Source: Lineus longissimus (taxonomy: Eukaryota; Nemertea; Pilidiophora; Heteronemertea; Lineidae). From it: DNA of 64,000 bases. Made by a program: the position numbers and the translations under genes. Below are positions 35,036-47,118 of the stretch, piece after piece. The notes beneath the pieces are model-generated. The model did no database searches and had not been told where the DNA came from. It worked only from the letters and a program-made list of their open reading frames with translations. The DNA lies in NCBI RefSeq assembly GCF_910592395.1, contig NC_088320.1, positions 496,001 through 560,000 on the forward strand. The letters run 5' to 3'. Each line of letters starts with the position of its first letter. Position 1 is the stretch's first letter.

Positions 35036-36097
35036 TTATGTTCTGCAGGCTTTATCGTCTGATTTAATACAACCAATGAGTCTATTCACATCCTTCCTAA
35101 ACCTTCCAGACACGAGACAATACAAGTAAAAGTTCACACATTGATTCGTGGTGGTGAGATAAAACGCTACGTAGAAACTCAGCTCCCTTAAATTCGGGTA
35201 GTTCTTCTTAACATCTGGTATGATGAACTCCCACACGATATTCTCCACAGGGTAGTAGGCCATTAAAAAGATGAAAGTGAAAGCGACAACCATCATCATC
35301 ACAGTTAAGCTTTTCTCTTGACCCTCTTGCTGTTTATGACGACCCGTTTCACCGAGGCTTGCCATTTCTTTGGCCTGTCGCCTGAACCTATGAAGAATGA
35401 ATAAGTTAAGGGTTAATACTATTAAAGGGGACAGGTAGTTTACTACGGTTTCGTACATGATTACTTCGAAGTAATCCCACCAGAGTGGGAAGTTATCCGG
35501 CGCCATGCAGACTGAGGTGTGTGTTGTATAGTCGCCGATACGATACTCCTTCCATAGTTTTATTAGGCTGAATAAGGAGTGGAAAACGCAGTTAAAAATG
35601 TAACAGCAGGTGGCGCGCTTTATGGTGCACCATTGCGAGGCTCTTAAATGGTAACATACAGCAACGAACCGATCGATTGAGATTATGACGACATTCCACA
35701 CAGATATCCCGAAGAATACAAAACAAAGATATAGAAACTCCTTACAGATGAACCAACCATATCGGTCCATTGCATCCGGGTACCTCGAGAGCAGCAGTCT
35801 TTGAAACACGACAAAGATTAGCATGAGTTGGTCCCCTACTGCTAGCGCTCGGAAGTGGTAGGACATGAGGACATTACGTTTCTGACGAATGCTCTGTGTC
35901 ATAGTGAGAAAGGTTAGGGTGTTCCCCACGACGCCGAGGGTTATGAGGACAGAGGGGATGTAAAAGCTGAAGATGGTCATGAGATATTCGGTCAGGGCAT
36001 CTTTGATGAGTGATGACGGTATCCTCGAGATATTTGCGAGCGGCTCTCGGACTGGGACCAAGGCATCCATTTCTCTATCACCGAGTTCGTGCCCCAT
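35036..36097 (-). CDS. Class A G-protein-coupled receptor, peptide-receptor-like, intronless
   Basis: The reading frame is 353 residues from ATG at 36097. Seven hydrophobic segments are visible: TM1 with GVVGNTLTF, TM2 with ALAVGDQLML, TM3 ending IDRFVAV, TM6 around FIFLMAYYPVEN and TM7 with CVNFYLY. The extracellular Cys before TM3 (FICKEFLY) and one in the second extracellular loop (SVCMAP) can form the usual disulfide. The DRY motif is DRF and the NPxxY Pro is missing. The third intracellular loop is short and basic. The helix-8 part is RFRKDV. This resembles invertebrate neuropeptide receptor expansions; the ligand is unknown. Confidence 0.85.
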   Translation of the reverse strand: MGHELGDREMDALVPVREPLANISRIPSSLIKDALTEYLMTIFSFYIPSVLITLGVVGNTLTFLTMTQSIRQKRNVLMSYHFRALAVGDQLMLIFVVFQRLLLSRYPDAMDRYGWFICKEFLYLCFVFFGISVWNVVIISIDRFVAVCYHLRASQWCTIKRATCCYIFNCVFHSLFSLIKLWKEYRIGDYTTHTSVCMAPDNFPLWWDYFEVIMYETVVNYLSPLIVLTLNLFILHRFRRQAKEMASLGETGRHKQQEGQEKSLTVMMMVVAFTFIFLMAYYPVENIVWEFIIPDVKKNYPNLRELSFYVAFYLTTTNQCVNFYLYCLVSGRFRKDVNRLIGCIKSDDKACRT

Positions 36098-38484
36098 GAT
36101 CACATTGAAGATATTTCAAACCTGGACACTTGAGTTATTGACCTACCCTGATGTCCGGGGTATATGCATCAGGTTCTCTGTGTTTTCTGCATCACTTCTT
36201 TCCCCCGCAATACAAACTTCGTTGCCATCCGTTAGACTTGGGATTCAAGAGAATGAAAGTTCATGCCAGACCCACCTCCCCGTAAATTGCATCCTTAACA
36301 GATCTGCGTCGCGACTTCTACAAAATCGACCAAGAGAGAGCCTTCCGTCCCCACCAACTTCTTCGCCCTCTTTGCGCTGGGGACATGACGATTTGAAATG
36401 CCGTAGCTTTGGTTCTTCTCCGTTCCAAGGTTTGAGTTCCCCTCAGTTCGGGCGCATCTCTTTTGCTCCTTCGCAGTGATAAGTTGTCAATATTTCTTTG
36501 AAAAACGATGTGTTGGTTGGCGACATGGTGCAGATTTTAGAAGGTTGTTTTAGCAACAGAGGCGTAATGTTGATACATATCATCGTTGCTGATATTATTA
36601 TCATCATGATCATATGGTTTGTACGCTGCTTCATGCATACTGTAAATACGGTAATGTGTTTTGGTCTTGGTGATCGATTCTATAAACAACACCATAAACG
36701 AATTGCCTGCAGTAATTACTTCTATATTTAGAAACTGAGAGGACATTTCTTAATTTAGGTGCGATATCACATCACAAGTTGCAATACAACGATATCTGAT
36801 TTTATACATGTTCAATGAAGAACACGTGGGTTTCTGGTTTTCGATTCCACCGGGGAGGTTTCGTTAATGCAATCCATCTTTTGCCATACCAGCGAGGCGG
36901 CTGACGAATCAGTATATACATGCTTCCCGAAATTGGTGGCTTGCATTGGAACTAACTTTTTCCCCCTTGTCCGTCATTGAAGGCATTCAAGTGTGTTGGT
37001 CAACCATGACTATCTCCTTTGTCCCTCCACCATAAGGACCAGTTTCCCCTTATGACATCACTATTTCGGACACTCAGCGCCCCATTTCTGGAAAGGTGTA
37101 TAGGACGGCCCAGGCCGGTCTCTACCCGTATTAACCCGGGTCCTTATTTCACCTGTTGTCCTACTGGCCAAAGACCTCTATTAGCCAGCGTGTACATTCT
37201 GTGTACATTTTAATGAACATAGGTTGGTGAAAAAAGTACACCAAGGGTGCTTTAATTCCCACCAAATTTTATATGTGTTATGAAGAGGCTTAATAGTAAA
37301 AATTCAAAACATTCCAATACCGATTGCCTGAGAAAAATTGATTTGTGTACATCATTGCCATCAAATCGTCACTCGCGGACTGATATGGGCCTATTAGAAT
37401 ACAAGTTCTAAACTGGCCAGTGAGACAATATTTCCTTAAATTAATTATCAAAAAGTATATCTCTGTTATGGCCTGGCTGTGTAGATTAAGAATCCACCAG
37501 AGTGTGTTGTAACGAGTGTGTTATAACCAATGACCCTAATACCATTCATTATTAACTGTGAATGCAAGAAGATCGATCAGCTGACCAAATATATAAGCAT
37601 GCTAATGTAGGCCTACTCAATGGCAGCGTGAGCCCGAAGCTTGGACCTGCCTTCAAATCGCTGATCGAGGTATAATGCAAGTCGGATTTGCAAGAGGACC
37701 ATTGCACTGAAGGTAGGTAGGCCTACAGCTCATGTTAAGTTCGTCTCTTTCACCTGACCCCCTCCCCTGCCTCCGCCTGGCTAGGATGTTCAATCATATC
37801 CTACTTGGGTCTTTTATTTGGTACCTACAGGCAGTGAGATGCCTGCTTGATGATGACCATGGCTTGTGAGGATCGCCTCTCGCCAAGGTCGTTATTTCCA
37901 GCGAATCTGATGGGACGGAAAATGATATCCTCGGTCCTTATAGATGTCAGAGCAGTTCAACCCAGCAAGACACGAAATTGCTGTCTGTGACATCCTCCTA
38001 TGCCCCATTGGGTTCAGAACATGTATATAGGCTAAGTGTTAAATACAGTAGGGTACATTTTCAGAGCTTTTAACTCGACCCTGACCTCCTGATCACGCGA
38101 TATGTTGGCCTAACTTTGTTCGGTGGCAACTTTGGCGTCATTTGGCGCGTAATTCCAATAACGTTCTCTTGCGCTGTCGCTATATGCGACACTGACTTTC
38201 TTGCAGCAGAACGATGGATCGTCTCCGGTTTAGCACGTGCCGCTTTTTAACCAATCACGTTCACCGACTCATGATCAAGTGCCGAACCAACCTCCTTCTC
38301 AGGGTAGTAAAGAGCGTCAATCACATCAACAGCATCAACAATAGTATAGCGAGAGCCGCGTCCCTGTGTGGAAGTTGGTGTGGGCTGAGACAAGTCTGCT
38401 ACGATCGCCCTTCCGAAGTCCATAATAAATCTCTGTTTTAGTGTTTCAGGATTCAGCTGACGAATAAACGGGTTCGATTTCACC
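36098..38484. other. Intergenic stretch between divergent genes
   Basis: No gene is seen on either strand. The sequence holds scattered taggcctac-type palindromic words and no long repeat. Promoters of the flanking GPCR (minus) and multi-pass protein (plus) must lie here. Confidence 0.5.
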
Positions 38485-40706
38485 ATGGCTGAGAGAAGCA
38501 TTCCTAAGCTGGCCGCCATGGGTACGACCGCTGGTGTCTTGACCATCACTGTAATCTTCAACATCCTGGCGATGGGAAATCCAAAAACAGGTAACTGACA
38601 TCACTGTGCTGATGACAGCCAGGATGTCTTTCTGGGTAAGACCTCGACTTGATTGTGGACAGCTTTTGAACTGGTACCATTTGGTATTTTCCCACGGACA
38701 GTTCTCAAGTTGGGCCTTCCCAACAACTACGAAAAAAGCCTAAAGATGGCTTGAAACTATTGAGTCACTTCTTCTTATAATCTTGGTCATGTGTTTTTTC
38801 CGGAAATGGAAGGTTAGTAGAGTCAGAGTATTTCAATATAGGGCTTACGTATAATTACAACTTGTCTCATTGTTGTTCTAGCTCTCTTCACCAACACGAC
38901 TGGGTCAGTTTATGACTACTACACCCTGGAGATTGTCCCTGCAAGTTGGACATTGATTACACTATGGGCGATCATCTACATTTGGCAAGTCTTGTGGATA
39001 GGGTAGGTATCAATCTCCAAGCCTCGGCATTGGTGACGGATGCTTTGTGATACTAGTACTTGCACGGTTTACGGAGCAAAAAAGCTAGCTATTCTCTCAT
39101 TGAGAGATTGGGCTACGTATCGGTTCGCGTTCTGATAAAAGCTAAGCATCCAGGGTATCTGGTCTTTGGTGCATTGTTGGAGACACACCTGCCTATTTGA
39201 GATAACTGCCGAATGATGCTGAACACATTTCAAATGACCCCACCTACGTAGATTTCAGTACAGCGCCACTGTAGACGATGCTATGACGGTGTGCAAAACA
39301 GTTGGCCAAACCATTTTCAAACTTCGCCTCATCTCTGCTTCCAGATACGCACTCAGCACCATCTGCCGGAAGTCAGCGTCTGGTCCCCTCTACCTGCATC
39401 CGGCACAGATGTCCGTATGGTTCTATGCCTTCTTCATCGCGAACAACATCAGCAACATTATCTGGCAGATTGTGTGGGATAGGTTCCTACTGGTCCCATC
39501 TCTCGTGTTCCTGGCCCTGGTGCCGCTAACGCTGAATGGGTGCCTGGTGACCGTGTCCAAACCTCTGTCAAATCACCAAGAGTCACTCATAAAGGAAGGT
39601 AAGAGTTATCGCAGCGTTCTTTTTCTGCTGTATGGCGTTGATGTACCGAACATTAGACCCCAGCTGCGTTCGTTTTACCAAGGAGGTTCTAGTTTATAAA
39701 ACTCCAGACCCTTGGCTCGCCCAACTCGTTGTAGAAAAACTGTCCGGCCGTATTGTATTCTGACGTATCGTGGTATATGGTACTGTAGAGGCCATGACAG
39801 TCAACACCTCAGAGATTCTATTAATGCTTTTAAAAAAGCGCATATAGAATCCTTTGTTCCGCGGACATTCTATCCTTGGACATTTCAAACTTTTACATAA
39901 TCATGGGCTTGGAATTCTGATTAGAAACAGTCTTGTATTGAACCAGTAACATTTAGTGTTCGATGTTTAGAGCGAATAACTGACACGAACTCCTTCCTTT
40001 TCAGGTTTAACCCGTGAAGTCTGGATGATCCATCTCTTTGTTGAGAATGGTATCCTGGTCTACATCGCCTGGACCGAGATTGCCACCCTGATCAACGCTG
40101 CCATGGTGATGCATTACCTCATGGGCGTCGCCGAGGAGTTGGCGTGCACCATCGTACTGGTGATCTTCACTGTTATATTCATCACGTGGTTTATTCTGGA
40201 CATCTTTGTTTTTGAAGAGTAAGTATTAGTCCAATCACCCAGCCTCACTATTGGCATTATTGGCAATCGTTTAAAAGAATCAAGAGTAGGGCTAGGGTAC
40301 CAGTAGCATGGCTGTTATCTCGCAGACCTAAATCCCGTGTCTCCCGAGACCAAACCTCCGAGATGTTGACGTCATTGTAGTTCTTATTCTCATACGACTG
40401 ACAGACATGTCTTGCTAATTCCATTTCACCTTCTCCCTTTCTAGGATGTACCGGTACATGTTCGTCTACTACCCTGGGGTCGTGGTCGCTCTCTCCGGCA
40501 TTGTCAACAAGAACTGGGATCCAACCAAACGGAACCAAATATTCACTGTGGTTCTGCTGGCGGTGGCGTGCTTAGCAACTGTAGTAAAACTTGTGTTGAT
40601 GGTGTACCGACACAAGACGCGGCCGATGGTGGCACATAAAGATGAACACTCATTAATTGGAGTTACAGCTGTATCGTCGACAGGCAGTAAACAATACACG
40701 GAGTAG
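38485..40706 (+). CDS. Uncharacterised multi-pass membrane protein, family member 1
   Basis: Five exons fit: 38485-38590, 38882-39002, 39345-39598, 40005-40218 and 40445-40706, phases 1, 2, 1 and 2, giving 318 residues. Hydropathy suggests about eight membrane helices. Notable words are SWTLITLWAIIYIWQVLWIG, ALSTICRK, FILDIFVFEE and YYPGVVVALSGI. The aromatic-rich W-x-x-I-Y-x-W-Q segment recalls TspO-like helices, but I cannot claim homology. A paralogue with the same opening exon phase is at 44906-46674. Function is unknown. Confidence 0.85.
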
Positions 40707-41579
40707 AATCTCTCCCTCAACTTGCTCTTGTTCTTCGTTCTTCGGACTGTGATCTATTGCTTGTAACAGCTGTAACGTCTTTGAGTGTTTCCGTTGCTCA
40801 GTGTTTCCCTTCATTCCTTGGGAACGCTTAAACACAGCTTGAAGCGTTCTTCGTTTCCCCCTGAAGAAAAGTCACGGTAGCTGTCAAATATTTGGTAACA
40901 CTGAAATGTGGGGAACAATCACAGATGTCACACCGACTGTTGACCTCTATTGGAGAATATAGGTCGTCCTTGCGGTCTTCTTAAACCTCGTATGACGGCG
41001 GTCCCCGCTTTCTTCTTCCGTGACAGCTGAAAGGCCTAGCAGCCCAGCGACAGACACGGTAGATCTTCTCCTTGGGCTTCACCCATCCGGATATAAGCTC
41101 CGGGACTAGCTATGTACGATGATAGTACTTCATATTCTCAGGTTTGCATGATTGTGACATTGGCTGGTTGAAGATCATAAGCGAAACGAAAGTAATGTAC
41201 ACCATGTACACAGAAGGGAATAAAGTCTGAAAAGTTGGTCGTCTCACCCATTGTTTTATCGAGTTGCAATCCATATTTTCTAAACTGGTCAGAAACAAAG
41301 ACTACGTTTATAGAACATACGATGTGTCTAAACGGTATGTTATGAAAGGAAGCTTTATGGCGCTACGCATTTAGCTGATCTCTAAATAACTTTATACTGA
41401 TGTATAAACTAGGAGTATTGATCAAGCTCACACAGTCACCAGAAGAGCAAGGCGAGGCAACAATCTCGATGGTCCAATGATTTGATAGAGCAGGGCCTAC
41501 TGAACACCCGCATGCAGCAAACGGGAAATCGCTACCAGAAGACGGAAACTTTACATACGAGCTTCTAAGAAAATAGCGC

Positions 41580-42605
41580 ATGCAGAGACTAGACGTGGTC
41601 ATGATGATGTCAACTGATGGAGGTCTTGTTTTCAGGACGGGAGCCCCTCTTTCGGGTGACTACAACGAGCTAGCAACAGCCATCAAGTTCTACAGCTCAA
41701 CCATCACCCTCATCATTGGGTTCATCGCCAACACGTTGGCCGTGTTGGTCACATGCCTACCACACAACCGCAACAACGTCATGTGCTTCTATATCCGTAA
41801 CTTGGCTATCTTCGACACCCTTACTCTCATAATAATGTTCCCAAGCCCATATTGGTTCGGTACGAGTGCGACACTTGGAGTCGCCTACTGCATCATTTTC
41901 TATTATTTTGGATCTACTTTTTATTCGTGTTCTCTGTGGACGGTAATTATAATAGCTGTTGACAGAATCATAGCTGTGAGGTACCCCCTCCAAACAGCCG
42001 TCTGGTGCACTATGAAACGCGCCAAGACATGCACCATCGTGCTGTTGTTATCTCAGTTCGCTTTCTATATCGCGCATCTGTGGATGTCTCCTCAGTTCCA
42101 TCCGGGTCCTGACGGCGTCCATGTCACTTGTGTCTATCCCGCAGATTTGGAAATCTATTTCATCGTTGATCACATCGTCAGTCAACCAGTGCCAATTCTC
42201 TCCGTCTCCGTGCTTAACATCGTCATCGCTGTCAGTCTGAAGCGCCATGAAAAACACATGGAACAAATGAATAAGGCGACACGGGAAGTGACGTCACGAA
42301 GCGACTCCAAGGATAACAGTATGACCTTGATGCTCATGCTTGTCGCTACTTGCCTCATCATATTATTATTTCCTTTCTTCTGTGACGCAATAATATGGAA
42401 CTTCATTCTTCCAGAGATGGCCATAGCAAGACCAGATCTGAGATATTTATCATTTGTTATTATATACGTGCCAGCGCAGTGTAACCATGCCGTCAATTTC
42501 TTCCTGTACTGTTTTGGGAGCAGGTATTTCAGGAAGGATCTGCGCATGCTCCTCTCCTGTGAGTTCATGAAGACGGCGAAACACTCCATTTCTGCGGTTT
42601 TCTAG
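41580..42605 (+). CDS. Class A GPCR, intronless, tandem pair member 1
   Basis: The protein has 341 residues with seven membrane segments: GFIANTLAVLV (TM1), NLAIFDTLTLI (TM2), TM3 ending AVDRIIAVRYPL, TM6 around LIILLFPFFCDAIIW and TM7 with AVNFFLYCFG. DRY is DRI and the Pro of NPxxY is replaced (NFFLY). Helix 8 is RYFRKDLRML. The third intracellular loop is polar (KHMEQMNKATREV). The neighbouring gene at 43221 is highly similar. The ligand is unknown; a neuropeptide-type receptor is likely. An in-frame Met a few codons downstream is an alternative start. Confidence 0.85.
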   Translation: MQRLDVVMMMSTDGGLVFRTGAPLSGDYNELATAIKFYSSTITLIIGFIANTLAVLVTCLPHNRNNVMCFYIRNLAIFDTLTLIIMFPSPYWFGTSATLGVAYCIIFYYFGSTFYSCSLWTVIIIAVDRIIAVRYPLQTAVWCTMKRAKTCTIVLLLSQFAFYIAHLWMSPQFHPGPDGVHVTCVYPADLEIYFIVDHIVSQPVPILSVSVLNIVIAVSLKRHEKHMEQMNKATREVTSRSDSKDNSMTLMLMLVATCLIILLFPFFCDAIIWNFILPEMAIARPDLRYLSFVIIYVPAQCNHAVNFFLYCFGSRYFRKDLRMLLSCEFMKTAKHSISAVF

Positions 42606-43220
42606 CGTTCCGAAAAGAATTAGCTGAAACAGTAGAAACGATAACTCGTCAAAAAATGAAACCGAGGCTCCAATATAGGAATACTGTGCATGTACTGTAC
42701 TGTATAGTCGCTATTTATCCGATGTTGGTGCATCTTCTTCAAATTGGCCTATAATACATAATATAGGCCATTTGACCAGAAGCCCTTCAACTGGCTTAAT
42801 AGCGTGGTCACAGTATATGAAGTAACTGTAAACCTGAAACCTTAAATCGTGGTTATAAAGTTCCTTTCAAGTCGAATTTAGAAAATGTTATAAATACCCT
42901 GTTTTCAATAAAAACCGCCGAGTGCTGTTATATTATGCATGTTGTTGTTCTTAAAATATCGATAGAGAAAATGTGGAGACCCCGCCGGCGGGTTTTGAAG
43001 CTATTGATGTGAATATAGGCAGATGGGGACCAGCTACAGTGGATGGTGTCACAGCTAGGCAACAAGGAAGAGGTCATCGGCGGGGGATACGTTATTCCTT
43101 AGCTAGCTAACGCTTGCCATAGACAGGCGTTGTCTGTTTGTGAGTAGCACATTATCGCTGACGCAAACTTTGATTGACATCGCGAGCATCAGTCCGATCA
43201 CCTTCTTCCTTTACTGTGTC

Positions 43221-44249
43221 ATGGTCATAATGGCGCCAACGGAATGGGAAGGACAGCTCGTGGTGCGGACAGGAACACCTTCTTCAGAAACTGACTACAA
43301 CGCGCTAGCAGCAGCGATCCACTTCTACACTTCAGCCATCATCCTCATCATCGGATTGATAGGGAACATTTTAGCAGTTCTTGTCATGTTCCTTCCCAAC
43401 AATGGCAATAGCGTCATGTGTTTTTATCTCCGTAATTTGGCCTTCTTCGACATGCTTACACTACTCATAGCGTACCTACGGCCATATTGGTTCGGTACGA
43501 GTGCGACCCTTGGAGTCGCCTACTGCATTATTTTCTATTATTTTGGATCTACTTTTTATTCGTGTTCTCTGTGGACGGTGATTATAATAGCTGTTGACAG
43601 AGTCATAGCTGTGAGGTACCCCCTTCAAACAGCCGTCTGGTGCACTATGAAACGTGCAAGGTTGTACACTATACTACTTGTGGTCATCCAGTTTTGTTTT
43701 TATATCCCCCATCTGCACATGTCTCCTAGGTTCCATCCGGGTCCTGATGGTGTTCATGTTAGTTGTGTCTATCCCGCAGATTTGAATATCCTGATTATCA
43801 TTGACCATATCGTCAGTCAACCAGTTCCAATTCTCTCCGTCTCCGTGCTTAACATCGTCATCGCCGTCAGTCTGAAGCGCCATGACAAACACATGGAACA
43901 AATGAACAAGGCGACACGGGAAGTGACGTCACAAAGCGACTCCAAGGATAACAGTATGACCTTGATGCTCATGCTTGTCGCTACTTGCCTCATCATATTA
44001 TTATTTCCTTTCTTCTGTGACGCAATAATATGGAACTTCATTATTCCAGAGATGGCCATAGCAAGACCAGATTTGAGATATCTGTCATTTGTGATCGCAT
44101 TCGTACCAGCGCAGTGTAACCACGCCGTCAATTTCTTCCTGTACTGTTTTGGTAGTAGGTATTTCAGGAAGGATCTAAGAATCCTCTTTACCAGTGGATT
44201 CGTCAGCCAGAATAGAGGAAACGAAAAACTCTATAAGAACAGTAACTAG
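43221..44249 (+). CDS. Class A GPCR, intronless, tandem pair member 2
   Basis: The start is placed at ATG 43221 because the following residues (MVIMAPTEWEGQLVVRTGTP) align with the start of the sister gene. The product is 342 residues. TM3 to TM4 and the third intracellular loop to TM6 are almost identical to the sister at the DNA level, while the N-terminus, TM1-TM2, TM4 and the tail differ. Motifs are AVDRVIAVRYPL and AVNFFLYCFG. It shares the ligand class of the sister but may differ in specificity. Confidence 0.85.
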   Translation: MVIMAPTEWEGQLVVRTGTPSSETDYNALAAAIHFYTSAIILIIGLIGNILAVLVMFLPNNGNSVMCFYLRNLAFFDMLTLLIAYLRPYWFGTSATLGVAYCIIFYYFGSTFYSCSLWTVIIIAVDRVIAVRYPLQTAVWCTMKRARLYTILLVVIQFCFYIPHLHMSPRFHPGPDGVHVSCVYPADLNILIIIDHIVSQPVPILSVSVLNIVIAVSLKRHDKHMEQMNKATREVTSQSDSKDNSMTLMLMLVATCLIILLFPFFCDAIIWNFIIPEMAIARPDLRYLSFVIAFVPAQCNHAVNFFLYCFGSRYFRKDLRILFTSGFVSQNRGNEKLYKNSN

Positions 44250-44905
44250 AAATGATTCCGATGTAACGTCCACGTTGGTGTATTTTCAAAAATCACGATT
44301 TCGATTCACGTTGTTATCATGTTTTTTTGGGAAATGGTGACCGGCCATATGAGGCATTGAGAAGTTAGGCCACTCCTGTAAAATAAACAAGTATCTTTTG
44401 TTTATAGTCTGACACAAATATCAACTCAGAACCGGATATCTTTATTTGGTAGTTGGTCTTGAAATTTAACATAACTTGATAATAAACAGGGAACAATCTT
44501 AAAAAAATTGTGAACATCAAAATACAATCGATAATTTTCAAAGTGTTTTGAACCACTGACATTAGGCCTACTCACAGCAAACCGACACAGATAAAGGTTA
44601 ACTTGATTAGACCCCTACGAGTTTTTACACTCGGTTGTTTAGTGAATATTTAATGACATTATCAATAGTGACCTGCTGTTCCTATCCATATGAATATTCA
44701 ATGATACGACATAATGTCATTCGCACTGACCCGCACTTTCAGTTACTGAATTAGATATCATTCCGATTCAAGTGCAAGTTTATGAAAGCCGGTTTTCTCC
44801 GTTGGCTACTAGATAAGTCGCCTGAAGACTTTCAGCGCGTATCTGTAACTTTAATATGAACAGATTGACAACAGCCGTTCAGGTCGGTCGGACTAACTAG
44901 AGAAG

Positions 44906-46674
44906 ATGGCGGCGTATCATTCGCCAGTGAAGTTGGTGTTGTTGCTGATAACATGGTTGGCGTATCTTTCGGAGGTAACCGTGGAGTTCCTGGTGCCCTA
45001 CCTCGTTCCAGACGGTGAGATATGTTCTTATTGTTTCAGGGGGTAGCTTCCTGTACACGTTCTTGTGCCTTCAACTTGTAATGTAACGACTGAATCTTGT
45101 TTTGCGAGTATTCACAATGCATTGCTCTTAGTAGTGTAGTAGTATAGTACATAAGTAACAACAGTATCACAAAAGTCAGCTGGCTGCGAGATGCTAATTC
45201 ATGGGGGGCTTTGGAGTATCATTCAGAAATGATCCAGGTGGTAATATAATGTTCATGAACTATATGCTGGTATTGAAGTGCTTATGAGAGGCAAACATAT
45301 CCGGGTTTTTTTATTATAAACATATCCGTAACACCTTCAGCGACTGCGTTGGCATTAGGATTTGCCCAGAATGTACATTTCGCTTCGATCCTCCAGCTGT
45401 ATACATTCTTCACAATAAGAATAAGCCAGACGTGTATGTAGGGATATAAACCAGAGATAGTGACAATGGCACAGTTGGCACAAATGGCACGTACGATATG
45501 GACACTGTCAAGGCCTACTGGCATGATCTTGTCAAGTCAATTTTCGACAGCGATCGACCTTACTGGTATGCTTATGTTGAAGTTTGTTAGGTCAAGACTA
45601 TTGATAAATCAATGAAGTTTGTTTTCAAGAGCATTATGTTACGTCTTGCGCTTACTCATCAAATCCTCATTTTAGATACGAATAGGGGCCTACAACAAAG
45701 CACCCCCCCCCCCCCCGCCCCTCCGACATCTTAAGCACTCCTAATTGTATCCAGATAATCTTGAACTTTTCTTCGTATACCTTCATTGATATCATTGTCA
45801 TTATTTGCTTCTTCTCTTTTCAGCGGTACTACAGTCGGACGATAACAGGACGAATTCTAGCGACGGAGCGCGCATCATTCTGCAGCCTTACCCCTTGACC
45901 AGCCTTACCATATGGGCCGCCATCAACGTCTATCAGTTCCTGTGGCTGGTGTACATCACGAGCACAATATGTCGTCGGAATCCGCGCAACCGCCAGTTTA
46001 TCTACTGCGTGGAAGGTGTGATTCCTGCGCCTGCGCTGTTGTTCTTTACGGCAGGAATGGTGGCCAGAAACATGGCCGTCATCGCGTCCAACAGACTTCA
46101 TCACATGACGTCATTATCTGCGTCGGGATTGACCCCGATATTCTTCTGGGCAAGCGTATGGTACTTATTGCGCTGCTACAAGGAGTCAGTGCTTCAAGAA
46201 AACCGGATGTCGGCAGACAGAATCCTCATCCTGGTCTTATTACACAACGGTTTGTGCTCAATTGCCACTTGGTCGACCTTGCATTTCAACATTCAGACGT
46301 GTAGAGCTCTGACGTCATTGGCTCAGCTGCCGCAATCCTCAGCTGGGATTATAACTCTGTTCATTGTGTGTGTCGAAGTAATCGCGTGGTGCATTCTGGA
46401 CTGGACCATATTTCGCCACCATCTTGTTTTTGTGGTCACGCCCTATATCGTCTGTATTGTTGGGCTTGCTGCCATCACAGACTTTAAACCCATTGACCTG
46501 ACCGGCAGCATCCCGTCTATATTACTTGGCCTGGAAATTATCGTTACCATGGTGAGATTGATGAGGTTGTTCTGGGATGCCGGCCAAACAGGGAATCAAC
46601 AGACCAAGAATCGCCGCACACATCATGCGCAACCGGAACCACTTCCCGACCTGATACCGTTGTCAGTTCTGTGA
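44906..46674 (+). CDS. Uncharacterised multi-pass membrane protein, family member 2
   Basis: Two exons fit, 44906-45014 and 45824-46674 (phase 1), giving 319 residues. Exon 1 encodes the first hydrophobic segment (LVLLLITWLAYL). Exon 2 holds the rest, including LTIWAAINVYQFLWLVYITS, STICRR and CILDWTIFRHH, which line up with SWTLITLWAIIYIWQVLWIG, STICRK and FILDIFVFEE of the protein at 38485. Sequons (NRTN) lie between the first two hydrophobic segments. Three introns of the sister are absent here. A C homopolymer lies in the intron (about 45702-45716). Function is unknown. Confidence 0.82.
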
Positions 46675-47118
46675 GAGTGGCATTTCACATGTTCCATGAC
46701 ACATGCAAAACTTAGCTGTTGTGATATACAGTTGTAATTGTCAGTTTTTTGGAGTGTGCCAGAAACAGATAAACGCAAGGCCGTTTTTCTCAGTTTCCCT
46801 TGAAGTAACGGCCTCTCTTAAACATGTATGGAAACACTGACATATTGGAGAACAACCGAAAACTTTACACCGGCAATCAGCCTGTCAATCTCGTGACCAT
46901 GTGCAGTGTGTCAGAGGGACAACAAAGTCTTTCGTTCCTCAATATTTTATTATCTTTTATAATCACTAGTAACATTGTAAGATGCATATCCTGTTGAAGC
47001 CAAGATAATTGTTGTACTGATTTATACCCCGACTTTGTATGTACAAAAGAAATACAACCAACACCGGTAAGCCTTAAGAACGAAGTTCCCAAGCACTTTC
47101 ATGACTAGTCTATTTGTA

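Noticed and set aside
36443-36746. Overlapping AT-rich hydrophobic open frames on both strands
   Set aside because: They are short, lack domain or splice support, and are expected by chance in AT-rich intergenic DNA.
40850-40930. Resemblance between the 3' flanks of the two multi-pass family genes (about 40850-40930 and 46790-46860)
   Set aside because: Short words are shared (gtttccc.ctgaag, aacactga, gaacaa), but the match is too weak by eye to call a conserved 3' UTR element.
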